A DNA stretch of 64,000 nt from Trichomonas vaginalis G3 (GCF_026262505.1 NC_067204.1:3877797-3941796); one strand, 5' to 3'. Numbered from the stretch's first letter, positions 45,789 through 56,174 are shown. Notes: generated by a model from the sequence alone, not told the origin. Made by a program: numbers and translations.

Positions 45789-45836
45789 ATGTTAGAAAAC
45801 ATGTTAGAAAACATGTTAGATCTAACATTCTAACAT
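45789..45836 (-). promoter_or_regulatory. TGTTAGA-type five-half-site palindromic element 3 (inverted)
   Basis: Inverted relative to the previous copy, with the outer GGTCCTTTACGCTC flank. Copies 2 and 3 bracket about 345 bp that hold only the CATAGACAAGAAAGT-type repeats, so it looks like an empty cassette. Confidence 0.75.
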
Positions 45837-45999
45837 AAATTATATTTTTGGGTCCTTTACGCTCATTACGATGAAGTCTTGACAAAGTCTTTACGAAGAA
45901 GTCTCAACAAAAAATTGACAAGAAAGTTCATGAAAATTCAAGAGGGTAGAAAGTGTCATATAAACATCTGTCAAAAACCGCTTTTTTACTTCACTTAAA

Positions 46000-48219
46000 A
46001 TGCCACGTAAGCTACGTAAGAATATACGTAAGAGGAAGAGAGCATTGAAACATCCAATAGTAAAACTGACACCACAACAACAGTTGCAACAACAAATGCT
46101 GAATGACCCCACTATGTTGCAACAAATGTCAAGCAATCCTATGCTTTTAAACCGAGTTGTTGGTGCACAGAGTGGAGGTTTAAGAGCGGCACTTTTAGCG
46201 AAAATGGCAGGCTATGGTGGAGCTGCAGACGGAACAGCATATAACCCTCAAAGTCAAATGAATTTGAGTTCACTCAAAAATCAAATAACAGATGTCAAAA
46301 AGTCAAACATAGACATACAGAAGCAAATAAGTGAAAACGAAAAGAAACTAGAATATGACAGACACACAAAGAAACTCAATGAGTTAAACGTAGAGAAAAA
46401 GAAGAAAGAAGAACAACTGAAAGAACTAAGTACAGAGGAATATGCGAAAAAAGTGTCAGAAAAAGCAGCAGAAGTAGCAAAAATGGAACAAGATGTCATA
46501 AATTTGAAAAACCATACTACTCAATATAAAGTACTGAAAGATGAAGAGATAAAACAAAAAGCCCTGAAGACATATATGGATAGCGATGAGTATAAAAAAG
46601 AAGTTGAAGCAAATGTAAAGGCAGAAAAACTTTTACAGTTGCAAAACCAAACCGTACAGTATGAAAACTTAGCACAAGAAAGTAAAAATAACGACGCGGC
46701 TATGCAAAAGGCAATGAAAAGCGCAGAATATATAAAAGCTAACAATGACTGGTTAGATGCCCAAGCCAACGCTAAAGCAGCCCAGCTTATAGGGTCAATA
46801 AGGACAAAAATACAAGCGGATGAAGACAGTTCAAATGAAGCTTTAACAAATGCTGACTTTAAGAACGCCTTCGAAGCTCTTCATAGTAAGGTGAAACAAG
46901 TGAACGACTTCTCATCTGGAAAGAAACTGAAGTCTGAAGGTTTCGACAACGAGTTAAGAGAAGTAGCACAAAATATGACGAAAATAACAGATGCAGCAAC
47001 GAGACAGGCAGTTCAAAGTGCCTATGACGCCGTTAGAGCAACTGTTGTGGAAAGTCAAGAAAAAGAGTTACAACAGACCAAAACAGACCTAGTAAATGCT
47101 TTCTTAAAAACGAAAAGTCAGGTAGGACATTACGCTGCAGATGGAACATATGTGCCAGCTGGTGGAACTTATATACCACCAAACCCTCCAAGAGAAGCAC
47201 CTGCACCAGGACTACCTAGAACATTTACATCGTCACATGGACACAGACACAGGCATGCACAACAACCAGCACAACAACCACCTCCACAACCAGCACAACA
47301 ACCAACACAACAACCAGCACCAAACCCAACACAACAACCAGCACAGCAACCAACAGTTCAAAACCCTGCACAACAACAACCACAAACAGAGCAAGGACAT
47401 AAAAGAAGTAGAGAACAAGGAAACCAAGAATTCTTAAAAATGCTTAAAGAAGAGTGTGGTTTCCCAGATACTGTTGACTTTAGTGACAGATATAAAGAAG
47501 CTATTAGAAAGTTCAAGGATGGAAATACTGACCCGAACCTATTTAGCTTTATGGCTCAGCACCAAATGGGATATAATTTCAAACCTGGAAAATACAAGCT
47601 CGCTAAGGGATATGATTTAATAGCATATCATCCAAATGACATGGATGAATTTACTCCGAGATATTTGATGTCAGAGCTAAATGACAATTCAACTTTCGTC
47701 ATGAAACGCGTAAAAAATAGAGACGGAACGAAAGAACAAAAGCTTATGAATGCGGATGACGTAGATAGGGAAATTGTTGAAAACGGTCTCGGAATATATG
47801 AAATGCCAGCAGATGAGGTACAAGAAACTCCACAGGAAGAAGTTCAGATACAACCAGACATGGAAGAAATAGTTCAGCAACAACAGCTAGAAGAGCCTGA
47901 AGGAAACGAACAAGTCCTTCCTTTGGAAACTAACTTCACAAAACTAGATGAAGATTTGGAACAGCCGAAAAATCTTGACCCTCAACAAGAGTATGCGGAG
48001 AATATGGAATATTTCCAAGAGTCTAAAAAAAATTCGGCTGACATAGTAGAAGAATATCGAAAAATGTTTGCCGACATACAAAAGACTCCAACATCAGATG
48101 AAAATATTCAGCATAGAATGAAAGTACTGAAAGAAAATGTACACAAATACAACAACCCTTTTTACTTACGAGCATTTAACGTTCAATCTTCGGATGAACT
48201 CGGTGAAGATAAAGGTTAA
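46000..48219 (+). CDS. Large coiled-coil virion-type protein (739 aa)
   Basis: No family recognised. The N-terminus is very basic (MPRKLRKNIRKRKRALKH), followed by a Gln/Leu/Met-rich segment, a long coiled coil (about residues 85-370), a Pro/Gln/Ala-rich linker with QQPA repeats (about 425-465), and a charged C-terminus. A T-run (GCTTTTTTACTTCACTTAAA) lies upstream. It heads the structural gene cluster, so an internal or scaffolding virion protein is possible. It may continue into the next frame by a frameshift near 48210. Confidence 0.7.
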   Translation: MPRKLRKNIRKRKRALKHPIVKLTPQQQLQQQMLNDPTMLQQMSSNPMLLNRVVGAQSGGLRAALLAKMAGYGGAADGTAYNPQSQMNLSSLKNQITDVKKSNIDIQKQISENEKKLEYDRHTKKLNELNVEKKKKEEQLKELSTEEYAKKVSEKAAEVAKMEQDVINLKNHTTQYKVLKDEEIKQKALKTYMDSDEYKKEVEANVKAEKLLQLQNQTVQYENLAQESKNNDAAMQKAMKSAEYIKANNDWLDAQANAKAAQLIGSIRTKIQADEDSSNEALTNADFKNAFEALHSKVKQVNDFSSGKKLKSEGFDNELREVAQNMTKITDAATRQAVQSAYDAVRATVVESQEKELQQTKTDLVNAFLKTKSQVGHYAADGTYVPAGGTYIPPNPPREAPAPGLPRTFTSSHGHRHRHAQQPAQQPPPQPAQQPTQQPAPNPTQQPAQQPTVQNPAQQQPQTEQGHKRSREQGNQEFLKMLKEECGFPDTVDFSDRYKEAIRKFKDGNTDPNLFSFMAQHQMGYNFKPGKYKLAKGYDLIAYHPNDMDEFTPRYLMSELNDNSTFVMKRVKNRDGTKEQKLMNADDVDREIVENGLGIYEMPADEVQETPQEEVQIQPDMEEIVQQQQLEEPEGNEQVLPLETNFTKLDEDLEQPKNLDPQQEYAENMEYFQESKKNSADIVEEYRKMFADIQKTPTSDENIQHRMKVLKENVHKYNNPFYLRAFNVQSSDELGEDKG

Positions 48220-48248
48220 ATTTCAAGAAAACATATAGAAATGAAACA

Positions 48249-49223
48249 TTGTTTAAAGTTCATTCAGAACCTAACCAAGATGGAAACAAACCTACTTTTG
48301 TTTCTGCAGACGATGGAACTACAATGAGATGGGGTCATAAAGCTAACCCGGATAGGTGGTTCATAAACTTACAACCACAATTCCAAGAAGTTGTAGACGC
48401 AATGGAAGTCAATGGTGAACCAGATATAGCTGGTATTTTAAGCGCGGCTTTAATGCCATTGAAAGATATGAAACATGCAGATATTTTGGACCAGTATGAA
48501 ATGAACATGGCTGATGGAAATATAACACCTGACGTTCTAGAACATTTATCTCAAAGAACTACACAGAACCATAGAGATGGTATATTTGGTGAAGAGTTTA
48601 GAAAGAAAGTTAGGGAGGGAGAAGGAAGAGAACCTATTGTACATGACCTTGCAAACGAAAGTTTACAAAATGTCATAAAAACTTACTTTGCAGGCGATGA
48701 ATCGAGAAGGGATGAATATTTAAGAAAACTCAAATGGACAGTACCAAATGAAATGTTAGTATTGAAAAACATGTTCCTTGACAAAATAAAACCAACTACA
48801 GAAATAAACGACGCAAGACTGAAAGATTGGGTAAAAGCTTTCCCATTCACAAAAGATATAGTTGGTAACATGGAAAGAAAACCAGAATGGCTACAAAAAC
48901 ATATATTTGGAAACGAGCTTATTCCATATGGACAGGCACTGTTTGAAGAGCTTGAACCAGAAACTCAGGAAAGAGTCATGCAAACAATACGCGAAGACTC
49001 AAATACAGACTATGACAAACTCTTTCTAGGATATAGGTTACCTGAGATGGGCGACCAGAGCCAAAAGGCAAAAAGAACATGGGAAATTTGCAACATACTA
49101 GATGAACATAATGCAAAGATGCAACAACTTCAAGCAGAGGGCAATGAAGGAAAAAGAAGAGTTAAAAACTCAGTCAGGAAGAAAGTAAAGCTTGGTCCAC
49201 GTGGGTTCTATTATGACATATAA
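48249..49223 (+). CDS. Structural-cluster protein with no in-frame ATG at its start (about 324 aa)
   Basis: Function unknown. It has FKVHSEPNQDG at the start and a mainly helical C-terminus. The frame begins with TTG; the nearby ATG at 48241 is out of frame, and the frame is open upstream over the end of the preceding gene. Either a one-base frameshift separates it from 46000-48219, making one protein of about 1070 residues, or translation starts at an internal Met. The cluster order suggests a virion protein. Confidence 0.55.
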   Translation: MFKVHSEPNQDGNKPTFVSADDGTTMRWGHKANPDRWFINLQPQFQEVVDAMEVNGEPDIAGILSAALMPLKDMKHADILDQYEMNMADGNITPDVLEHLSQRTTQNHRDGIFGEEFRKKVREGEGREPIVHDLANESLQNVIKTYFAGDESRRDEYLRKLKWTVPNEMLVLKNMFLDKIKPTTEINDARLKDWVKAFPFTKDIVGNMERKPEWLQKHIFGNELIPYGQALFEELEPETQERVMQTIREDSNTDYDKLFLGYRLPEMGDQSQKAKRTWEICNILDEHNAKMQQLQAEGNEGKRRVKNSVRKKVKLGPRGFYYDI

Positions 49224-49255
49224 ATCCAACTATTCTATATTTTTACTCATATGAA

Positions 49256-50860
49256 ATGTACGCCGCTCAGAATATAACGCCAACAGTTTTGGATGCTATG
49301 AATGGAAATGTTTCCGAATGGTATAACGAATGCGACAATGCCATTAGAAGGTCAGAAATAGTTCCTGGAACTTACGAATATACAACTGCTGTTTCTTATG
49401 GAAATGTAGGTGAGTTTGGAGAAGGTTCTTCAACAACAGTAGATATTGCTTGCGACAGGTTTCATATTATTTCTATTGACAACTCATTCTTATACGTGGA
49501 ACAAGACATTGAAATAAAACCTTCTGCCAAGTTGTCTGACAAGAAAGGTTGCAATGGAATTTTCTATGTCGGATACCAATATGCTCCAGAAGTTTTCATG
49601 GGATATAAGATATATTCTAACTCTGACTTAGTTCAAACAGTAACATGGGCAAACTATGAATGGTTCGCTTTGAGAAACTCAGTACAACCACAAGCTAGAG
49701 AACAAACAGACCAGTATGCCACCATTGAGAAAATAAGAAGACTTGACCCTAACGTTCCAGGAGTTTATGTTAACCTTTCTGGACAAACTGCAGCAGCAGT
49801 AACCAAAGTAAAATTGAAACTTAGAGTTCCTTTGTCATCTTTCCTCATCTTCAGGTTTTTAAGATACTTGCCAAACTGGGCAGGAAAAATTTCTATTGAA
49901 CTTACTCCAAGCAAAAATAACTTAGTCATTGCACCAACACAAGACCCATTCACTCTTACTGTAGCTGGAACTGGTGGAGCCAAGTTCTGTGACTTTTGCA
50001 AAGACAAAGTTGACTTAGACTTTGGTTTCTCAAACCTCAACACTGAAGTAAACTATTATTTCAATGCTGCTGGAGATGCTTGGGACCCAGTTAAGTTCAC
50101 ATGCGAAAAATTTGAATGCAAGAGAATAGAAAGCAGACTTGCAGTCTATATGTTGGACCCAGATATTTCAAATGCTTTAGCTGCCAAATATATTGCAGTT
50201 CCACTTATGTTCCCTATACACCAAATATCTGTCAAAGACTTTGCAGGTGAAGTTGGAAACCAAAGTGCTGACCCAGGTGCAAGAACAGATATTGCTTTAA
50301 CAACTGCAATGAAACATGCAGATACTATGTTTGTACTGTTCAGACGAACTATAAATGACTATTCTTGTTTCTACAACCCTGGTATTAAATACCATATAAA
50401 CATAGATGGCAAATACTATCCAAGAGAAGAATATTCTACAGTTGAGGATATGAGGTCATACAACTTGACATTAGATGCTATGAACTTTAACAACAACTTC
50501 ACAACAACCATTAACCCTGAAATGCAAAGTTCTATTATGCCATATGTGAAAGTATGGACCCATACAGGAGGTCAAAAAACTCAATATACAAATGGAGACC
50601 GTTCAAACTTTTGGCTTGGCATTCCATTTGCTGACTCAGAAGATTTTATGGGTGGTATTTCAACTGTTGGTACAGTTCAAATACAATATACTGGTGACAG
50701 AGACGGTCCAGATGAATTGAAAGCAAAGAAGTTTACAAAACCAATAGCACTTTTCACGGAAGATGCTCTTTTGAAGATTCGTTCGATGAAACCTGCTGGG
50801 GCTCCTCAGATTGGTATAACGACAGCTTCCATCGAGCAGATTTTGGCAGCAGGTCAGTAA
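49256..50860 (+). CDS. Major capsid protein of Mav2, double jelly-roll type (534 aa)
   Basis: Homologue of 6763-8337, with length, order of strand-rich segments and the basic loop pattern (LRVPLSSFLIFRFLRYLP near 185-205) conserved. The C-terminal part is diverged. The start follows ATATTTTTACTCATATGAA, the T5AYYC pattern. Its 3' end overlaps the minus-strand gene at 50754-51173 by 107 bp. Confidence 0.8.
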   Translation: MYAAQNITPTVLDAMNGNVSEWYNECDNAIRRSEIVPGTYEYTTAVSYGNVGEFGEGSSTTVDIACDRFHIISIDNSFLYVEQDIEIKPSAKLSDKKGCNGIFYVGYQYAPEVFMGYKIYSNSDLVQTVTWANYEWFALRNSVQPQAREQTDQYATIEKIRRLDPNVPGVYVNLSGQTAAAVTKVKLKLRVPLSSFLIFRFLRYLPNWAGKISIELTPSKNNLVIAPTQDPFTLTVAGTGGAKFCDFCKDKVDLDFGFSNLNTEVNYYFNAAGDAWDPVKFTCEKFECKRIESRLAVYMLDPDISNALAAKYIAVPLMFPIHQISVKDFAGEVGNQSADPGARTDIALTTAMKHADTMFVLFRRTINDYSCFYNPGIKYHINIDGKYYPREEYSTVEDMRSYNLTLDAMNFNNNFTTTINPEMQSSIMPYVKVWTHTGGQKTQYTNGDRSNFWLGIPFADSEDFMGGISTVGTVQIQYTGDRDGPDELKAKKFTKPIALFTEDALLKIRSMKPAGAPQIGITTASIEQILAAGQ

Positions 50861-51173
50861 GTTGTTCTTGAACTGACTTCTCTCCGTCAAATATTGACAG
50901 TACGCCAGTTTTGACATAAAATTGTATTATAAACTTACCTTTAGAAATATCTGTAAGTTTTGTTGTTATATTTTTGTCTGCTTCAAGAACTTTCACCATT
51001 TCAGTTATACCAACTTTCTTTGCTTTATGAAAATATTTTGGTTCAGCAAAGACTGCTATTCTATAACATTTTCCATTGTTTGTGTAAAGAACTACTCTGT
51101 CAATGAACTTGTATTGTTTGTGTGTGTAAACTTTGTTTTGCTTCAATTCGAAGAGATACTCAAATACGTCCAT
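50754..51173 (-). CDS. Unknown small protein (139 aa)
   Basis: Compact beta/alpha protein with VVLYTNNGKCYRIAVFAEP and a hydrophilic C-terminus rich in Ser/Glu/Gln. The last part overlaps the capsid gene's end. No family recognised. A T-run precedes the ATG, and it is divergent, only 18 bp from the gene at 51192. Confidence 0.6.
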   Translation of the reverse strand: MDVFEYLFELKQNKVYTHKQYKFIDRVVLYTNNGKCYRIAVFAEPKYFHKAKKVGITEMVKVLEADKNITTKLTDISKGKFIIQFYVKTGVLSIFDGEKSVQEQLTDLLPKSARWKLSLYQSEEPQQVSSNESSKEHLP

Positions 51174-51191
51174 CTTTTTATTCTAAGTAAA

Positions 51192-51773
51192 ATGTCATTT
51201 CCGAAAAATAGAAGCGTAAGTGTTTCAAAAGGTTTAATGGCGGTGGCAGATGTGAAGTTAAATTCACCAACTCAAACAAACAGTCAAAGTGTTGTTGTCA
51301 ATGTCAAAGAAAGAGATGTTGAAGTGGGGAAACCATACGAAGACGAAGATGGTATAACAATAGTTCCTGTAAAAGAACAACCAACATACCCTGAAGTTAG
51401 CAGAGACTTAAGTTCTGTTGCAGATATTCGAAATGACTACCAACAACTTAAAGACAAACTTAAAACTCAGGAGAAGATTTGTCAAGCTTTGGGTATAATG
51501 TTAAACTTGGTCGAACACAACCCTGTAAAAGTGAACTCATATGTCATTGCACCTCATGAAGTTTTGAAAGAACTATTGAAACTTTTGACAGAGGCAGACG
51601 ATATAAACATCAAAGAAATAGAACCCGACGTTAGTTGCTGTGGTGTTTCATATAATGTCATTGACAAGATATACGTTATGAAAGGAGGTGAAACGTTGAA
51701 CTTAAAATATAGTTTCCCAGACGTCATAAAAATATTTGACGACCACAACATTTCATTAAAATTTACTTGCTAA
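51192..51773 (+). CDS. Conserved Maverick protein with SCCG motif (193 aa)
   Basis: Homologue of the Mav1 protein 22899-23513: disordered N-terminus, helix (EKICQALGIMLNLVEH), and the beta domain with EPDVSCCGVSYNVIDKI and a strand-rich end. The start at 51192 follows CATCTTTTTATTCTAAGTAA. It lies directly before the penton-like gene. Confidence 0.65.
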   Translation: MSFPKNRSVSVSKGLMAVADVKLNSPTQTNSQSVVVNVKERDVEVGKPYEDEDGITIVPVKEQPTYPEVSRDLSSVADIRNDYQQLKDKLKTQEKICQALGIMLNLVEHNPVKVNSYVIAPHEVLKELLKLLTEADDINIKEIEPDVSCCGVSYNVIDKIYVMKGGETLNLKYSFPDVIKIFDDHNISLKFTC

Positions 51774-51777
51774 GTAA

Positions 51778-52584
51778 ATGGCAGAAGACATAGTGGTTTA
51801 TACTATTACGACTAAAAACCCTGAGTCATATAATTCTATAACAACAAACTTACAAAGTCCTCAAGGACGATATTGTAAACTGACCTTAAACACGATGACG
51901 ACTAAAGCCTGTTTTGCTCTTTTGACACCAGAAGACTTTGTTGTTGTGAATGGTAAAAAATACTTCTTTGAAGATACTTACTCAGATATACCACCAACAG
52001 GTTTTGTTGACTTATTTAATACTTTAAGGACGGATGTAACATGTGCTGCAACTAGAGCAGGTTTCATTATGTTTGGATGTCCGACTGAGTTTACTATAAA
52101 CAATATGAGCTATAATACAAAACTTATATCTGGTTTTTACTACCAACAGTTTCCTATAACAGGAAAAGGTGTCATACAAGGTTTGTCTGTTCCATTGACT
52201 TTAAGTACACCTATTTTATATATTGTTTCAAACTTAGGTTCAAAGTGCTATTCGAATGTCGACAGAAACTACTATGACCAAAAGATACTCATGCGTATAA
52301 ACAACACATTCTCTGCTGGTTTGCCTATTGTTCATTCGAATGCAGAGTTTTCAGCTTTAGTAAACTCAAACACTTTAGCAAACATAAACTTAACCTTAGT
52401 CGACGCAAACTTTGTTCCTGTAAAACTTTTATGTCCTATGTATTTGTCAATGACGGCAGAAAGTTTCGAATTGGAAGATGCAACTGGTGAAAGTATTGTA
52501 CTACAAGAACAACTTCAACAACAAATAGCTCAAGAACAACAAATGCAACAAATGGAACAAATGCAACAACAAAGTCAAGAATAA
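51778..52584 (+). CDS. Penton-like minor capsid protein of Mav2 (268 aa)
   Basis: Homologous in length and C-terminal pattern to 21896-22672 (NINLTLVDANFVPVKLLCP). It ends with a Gln-rich tail (QQQIAQEQQMQQMEQMQQQ). Only 4 bp separate it from the preceding stop. The assignment to the penton type is by pattern and position. Confidence 0.65.
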   Translation: MAEDIVVYTITTKNPESYNSITTNLQSPQGRYCKLTLNTMTTKACFALLTPEDFVVVNGKKYFFEDTYSDIPPTGFVDLFNTLRTDVTCAATRAGFIMFGCPTEFTINNMSYNTKLISGFYYQQFPITGKGVIQGLSVPLTLSTPILYIVSNLGSKCYSNVDRNYYDQKILMRINNTFSAGLPIVHSNAEFSALVNSNTLANINLTLVDANFVPVKLLCPMYLSMTAESFELEDATGESIVLQEQLQQQIAQEQQMQQMEQMQQQSQE

Positions 52585-52613
52585 AAAAAATATTTTTTTT
52601 TATTTTTATAAAA

Positions 52614-53848
52614 ATGTACAGAATAGATGTTTCAGATTTTTATGACTTCCAAGCATTCAGAAATATGTGTCCATTTAGAGACTATAACAAAGCAGTCGAG
52701 AATTTGAAACGTTTAGTCATTTATGTTGACTCTGCCCCAGAATGTTATGTCATGAAAGAATGGGATGTTGTCTTTAACAAACCAAGAGCAACAATAGTTC
52801 TGAACAAGAATGTAGACAGAAACTTAAGAAAATAAAAGTCGTACAAGTTGGTATGAAGATGTTAGATGCTTGGGATATCTTATTGTCAAAGTTAGAAGAT
52901 TTTTCAGTTCGTGGTATAAAGTTCTATACACCATCTCCAAACTTCTATTCTATCTTCACTGGATATAAATACGAACAAGTAGAATGGAAAGAAAATGTTA
53001 TAGAAGCTTGGTTAGACCATGTCAAAGAAATTATATGCAATGGAAACGAAAGAGTCTATGAGTATATCTTATGTTGGTTTGCAAACATCTTACAACATCC
53101 AAGTGCTAAAAATGAAACTGCTCTCATTATAATTGGAAAACAAGGAACTGGTAAGAACACTTTCTTTACAGATATTTTGTGCAAACTGTTAGAGGGCTAT
53201 TCGAACCCAATATGACAAACTTAGAAAACATCTGCGGTAAATTTAACTCTTCAATTAGAGAATATGAAACTTATAGTTTGCAATGAACTTCAAAGTATAG
53301 ATACAACAAAAGTTTTGAACTCAGATGCTTTGAAGAGTCTTATAACAGACAAAGTTGGAGTTGTTGAAAGAAAATATAAAGACCAAAGAGTTTGTGAAAA
53401 TGTTGCAAATTTCATCATGGTTTCAAACAATGTTGTTCCGATGAAGTTAGAAAGTTCTGACAGAAGATATGTAGTTGTCAGAACGTCAGATTCTCATATG
53501 CAAGATACAGAATATTTTGACGACTTAGCAGAAACTTTGACATCTGACTTTTACAACCACTTGTTCTCATACTTTATGACATTAGATATTTCTAAGTTCA
53601 ATCCAAGACAAATTCCACATACCGAAGAGAGACAAACGTTGTTAGAAGCAAACAAGAGTGTATATGAACTGTTTATAGATGAGACTAACTTTGAGTGTTT
53701 AGATGAAAGGTCATTGTACGATTCATATAAACAATATTGTCAAGAGTATGGTTATATGGCAGCGTCTAAACGTACATTCTTGGCAAATGTCAAAAGTCTT
53801 TTAGATGTTCAGAACGGCGTATATACAAAGAAAAATTTTTATGAGTAA
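52614..53848 (+). pseudogene. SF3 helicase of Mav2, several frameshifts
   Basis: Pieces of the Mav0 helicase appear in order: N-terminal part (52614-52835), then VYEYILCWFANILQHP with Walker A GKQGTGKN (52853-53215), then IVCNELQSIDTTKVLNSDAL and the NFIMVSNN segment (53264-53848). The breaks are near 52825, 53210 and 53250; the last is a single-base shift in the loop after ATT. It is probably inactive, unless the shifts are errors. Confidence 0.8.
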
Positions 53849-53883
53849 ATTTAAAAAAAATATTTTTTTATCCGATAGAAAAG

Positions 53884-54303
53884 ATGACGAAATATATTTC
53901 AGTCAACAAGTACATGACAGAAGTCAAAGAAGAACTAGACCCATTCGCTTATTTGAATGTTTACTTCTACCATTTTGAAAAGTCTACATTTGACAAAGTT
54001 TGGAACATCGAACCAGTTAAGTTTGCTATTGTGACTAAAAATGGTGCGAAATTTGAAGACTTAGACATAGAAGGTATGTTAGCAGTCAAAGAAAATTTTG
54101 ACAGAAAGTTCTCAAAACTCGAAGAAGGTAAAGCATACAAACTTGTTATACCTTATGAACCAAAGAAAGCAGACGACTATGAATATTATGAGTCTAAGAT
54201 AGTTGAAGTTCAAGGTAAATTGGGTAAAAAGATTTTAGAGTCTAAGCCAGTGTTTGCTCCTAAAGAGGAAGAGAACATTGACATTGACCCAGAAATGTTC
54301 TAA
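53884..54303 (+). CDS. Acidic-tailed small protein, candidate ssDNA-binding protein (139 aa)
   Basis: A beta-rich core and the tail NIDIDPEMF. It is likened to the Mav1 protein at 14060-14533. In Mav2 it follows the helicase. The acidic/aromatic tail is like those of single-strand-binding proteins, but no motif settles it. Confidence 0.6.
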   Translation: MTKYISVNKYMTEVKEELDPFAYLNVYFYHFEKSTFDKVWNIEPVKFAIVTKNGAKFEDLDIEGMLAVKENFDRKFSKLEEGKAYKLVIPYEPKKADDYEYYESKIVEVQGKLGKKILESKPVFAPKEEENIDIDPEMF

Positions 54304-54319
54304 AAATAAAATTTTATTT

Positions 54320-54778
54320 TTACATGTCAAATTTCTTTTTCTCTGGCTCTGGCTCTGGCTCTTTCTTCTCTTCTTCTACTTTCTTTTCTTTCTTTTCTCT
54401 CTTCTTCTTCTTCTTCTCTGGTGGAGTTATGTCAAACTTCTCAGAACCATATTTTTGTAAAAGTTCTTTGTCCTTTAATAGCTCTTCTATTCTGTTTCCT
54501 ATTTCATCTTCAAGAACAGCGCATGTGTCTTCTTTGCATTCTAAGAACTTTTGTTGGACTTCATCTTTCCAATCGGCGTCATCTCTGTCAACAAGTCTGT
54601 CATTGACAAACTTAAAGACTTCTCTGCTTAAGGTTTTATGGTTCTTGTCATATTCCCAGAAACAGAACTTTAGAACAAATTCCCCTTTCTTGTTTACACT
54701 ATGTAAGATTTTATGGTCGACAGATGTTTTGCTGTCGAAAAGCTTGTCTCGAATATAGATAGCGAAATCGCTAGACAT
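54320..54778 (-). CDS. Conserved Maverick protein (152 aa)
   Basis: Homologous to the Mav1 gene at 15789-16163 in its N-terminal half (FCFWEYDKNHKTLSREVFK). The C-terminal third is a Lys/Glu-rich tail (EKKKKKREKKEKKVEEEKK) not seen in Mav1. The start at 54776-54778 follows TTTTTATCTTTTTGAAA. It is divergent from the packaging ATPase. Confidence 0.65.
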   Translation of the reverse strand: MSSDFAIYIRDKLFDSKTSVDHKILHSVNKKGEFVLKFCFWEYDKNHKTLSREVFKFVNDRLVDRDDADWKDEVQQKFLECKEDTCAVLEDEIGNRIEELLKDKELLQKYGSEKFDITPPEKKKKKREKKEKKVEEEKKEPEPEPEKKKFDM

Positions 54779-54814
54779 TTTCAAAAAGATAAAAATTTTA
54801 ATTTTTCTAAAAAT

Positions 54815-55687
54815 ATGTTAGAAAAAAAGTTTGCTGACATTGACAAGAAATTTGAGAATGTTTTAAATAAGAACAAGAGGAAGTTGGAAAATGCTCAGAT
54901 AAAACCCATACATGACAAGTTCCTATTTGCTCAGAATGGTATAACAGGTCTAATCGCACCACCTGGGTCGGGTAAGACTTTCACTTATCTTAAAATGGCT
55001 GCACAACAACAAAGAACTAGATGAGAAAACCCATTCTATGAGTTAGTATTCATTGTAGTACTTCTGGTCAATTTGACCAAACCGTAATTCGTTCAAAGAA
55101 TTATAAAGAAGTCTAAGTTAGTATGTATAAAAGACTCTGAGTTGTTAGATTGGATAAAGAAGTACCAAAGAAGAGTTTTGAAGTACAATGCTATAAATGA
55201 GTATATAAATTCGAAGTTTAAAGACCCAAATGAGGAAATGCAGAGAATATTAGAGAAGAAACACTTCAGAAACAAACAGAAAGAGATAGAATACATTTCG
55301 AAGAAATTGCAATCTTACGATTGGAAGACATACCCTCATAGATGTCTTCTTATCTTAGATGACTTTGCTTCTCATCCTTTGTTAAAGAACAGAGAACAAG
55401 ACATGTGTCGAATTCTTAAGAAGCTCAGACACTTTAACATCTCAGTTGTCATTTGTGTACAGACAGCAAAGAGTTTAAGTAAGGATGTTAAAAGAATACT
55501 TACTGATATCATACTTTTCCCTGGATTGTCCGAAGACGATTTCATGGAACTTATGAAAGAGTCCATGGCAGGTAAGTTTGACAGACATGAACTATGGGAG
55601 AAGTACAAAGTCATACAAGACCCTCATACTTCTTTCAGAATTCACATCTACGCGAACAAAGTTCAAATTGTAAAAAGTCAAGCTTGA
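54815..55687 (+). pseudogene. Packaging ATPase of Mav2, frameshifted
   Basis: The N-terminal part carries Walker A (APPGSGKTFTYLKMA); it ends in a stop at 55022-55024. The rest is in another frame: Walker B LLILDDFAS, then QTAKSL and a FPGLSEDDF segment, to 55687. Homologous to 23937-24824. At least two shifts lie in 55020-55142. Confidence 0.8.
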
Positions 55688-55770
55688 AAAATCTAAGTGT
55701 TTAGTCTTAGTAAGTCTGTTGTGGTGCTGGGGCTGTCGGTTCTTCTGGCTTTGGAATGGACTCGGTTGGT

Positions 55771-56165
55771 GGTACGTCGGACATTCGTTTGTGTCCTGTC
55801 GGATGGAAGAACTTTTTCTGTCGGAAGGAAGAACTTTTTCTGTCTGAAGGAAAAATTTTTTCTGTTGGAAGGAAAAACTTTTTCTGTCGTTCGACCAAAA
55901 AGTTCTCAATTTTCGAAAATTTGAATGGTTTACGGACGAACAACAGGAAATTTTTTTCCTGTCTGAAGGAAATTTTTTTCCAGTTGTCGGGAAATTTTTT
56001 TCCTGTTGGAAGGAAGGACTTTTCCTGTCGGAAGGAAGAACTTGGAATGCCAGAAGGAAGAACTTGGAATGCCAGATGGAAGGACTTGGAATGCCAGAAG
56101 GATTTGACAAGGCAATTTACTTTATAGAGCTACCTGAGCCATCTGAAGTCAAGCTTGAAAAATAA
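55771..56165 (+). repeat. Head / iteron / core / iteron / tail module A
   Basis: Head GGTACGTCGGACATTCG, then repeats of GTCGGAAGGAAGAACTTTTT, a core with TTCTCAATTTTCGAAAATTT, then GGAATGCCAGAAGGAAGAAC repeats, then a tail with ACCTGAGCCATCTGAAGTCA. The same order as modules B-D, with a different iteron. Frames found here are read-through of repeats. Confidence 0.7.
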
Positions 56166-56174
56166 ATGGTTCAT

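Noticed and set aside
55592-56127. Four overlapping frames with FFLPTEK or FFCRKEE repeats
   Set aside because: Low-complexity translation of module A iterons, in every frame on both strands.
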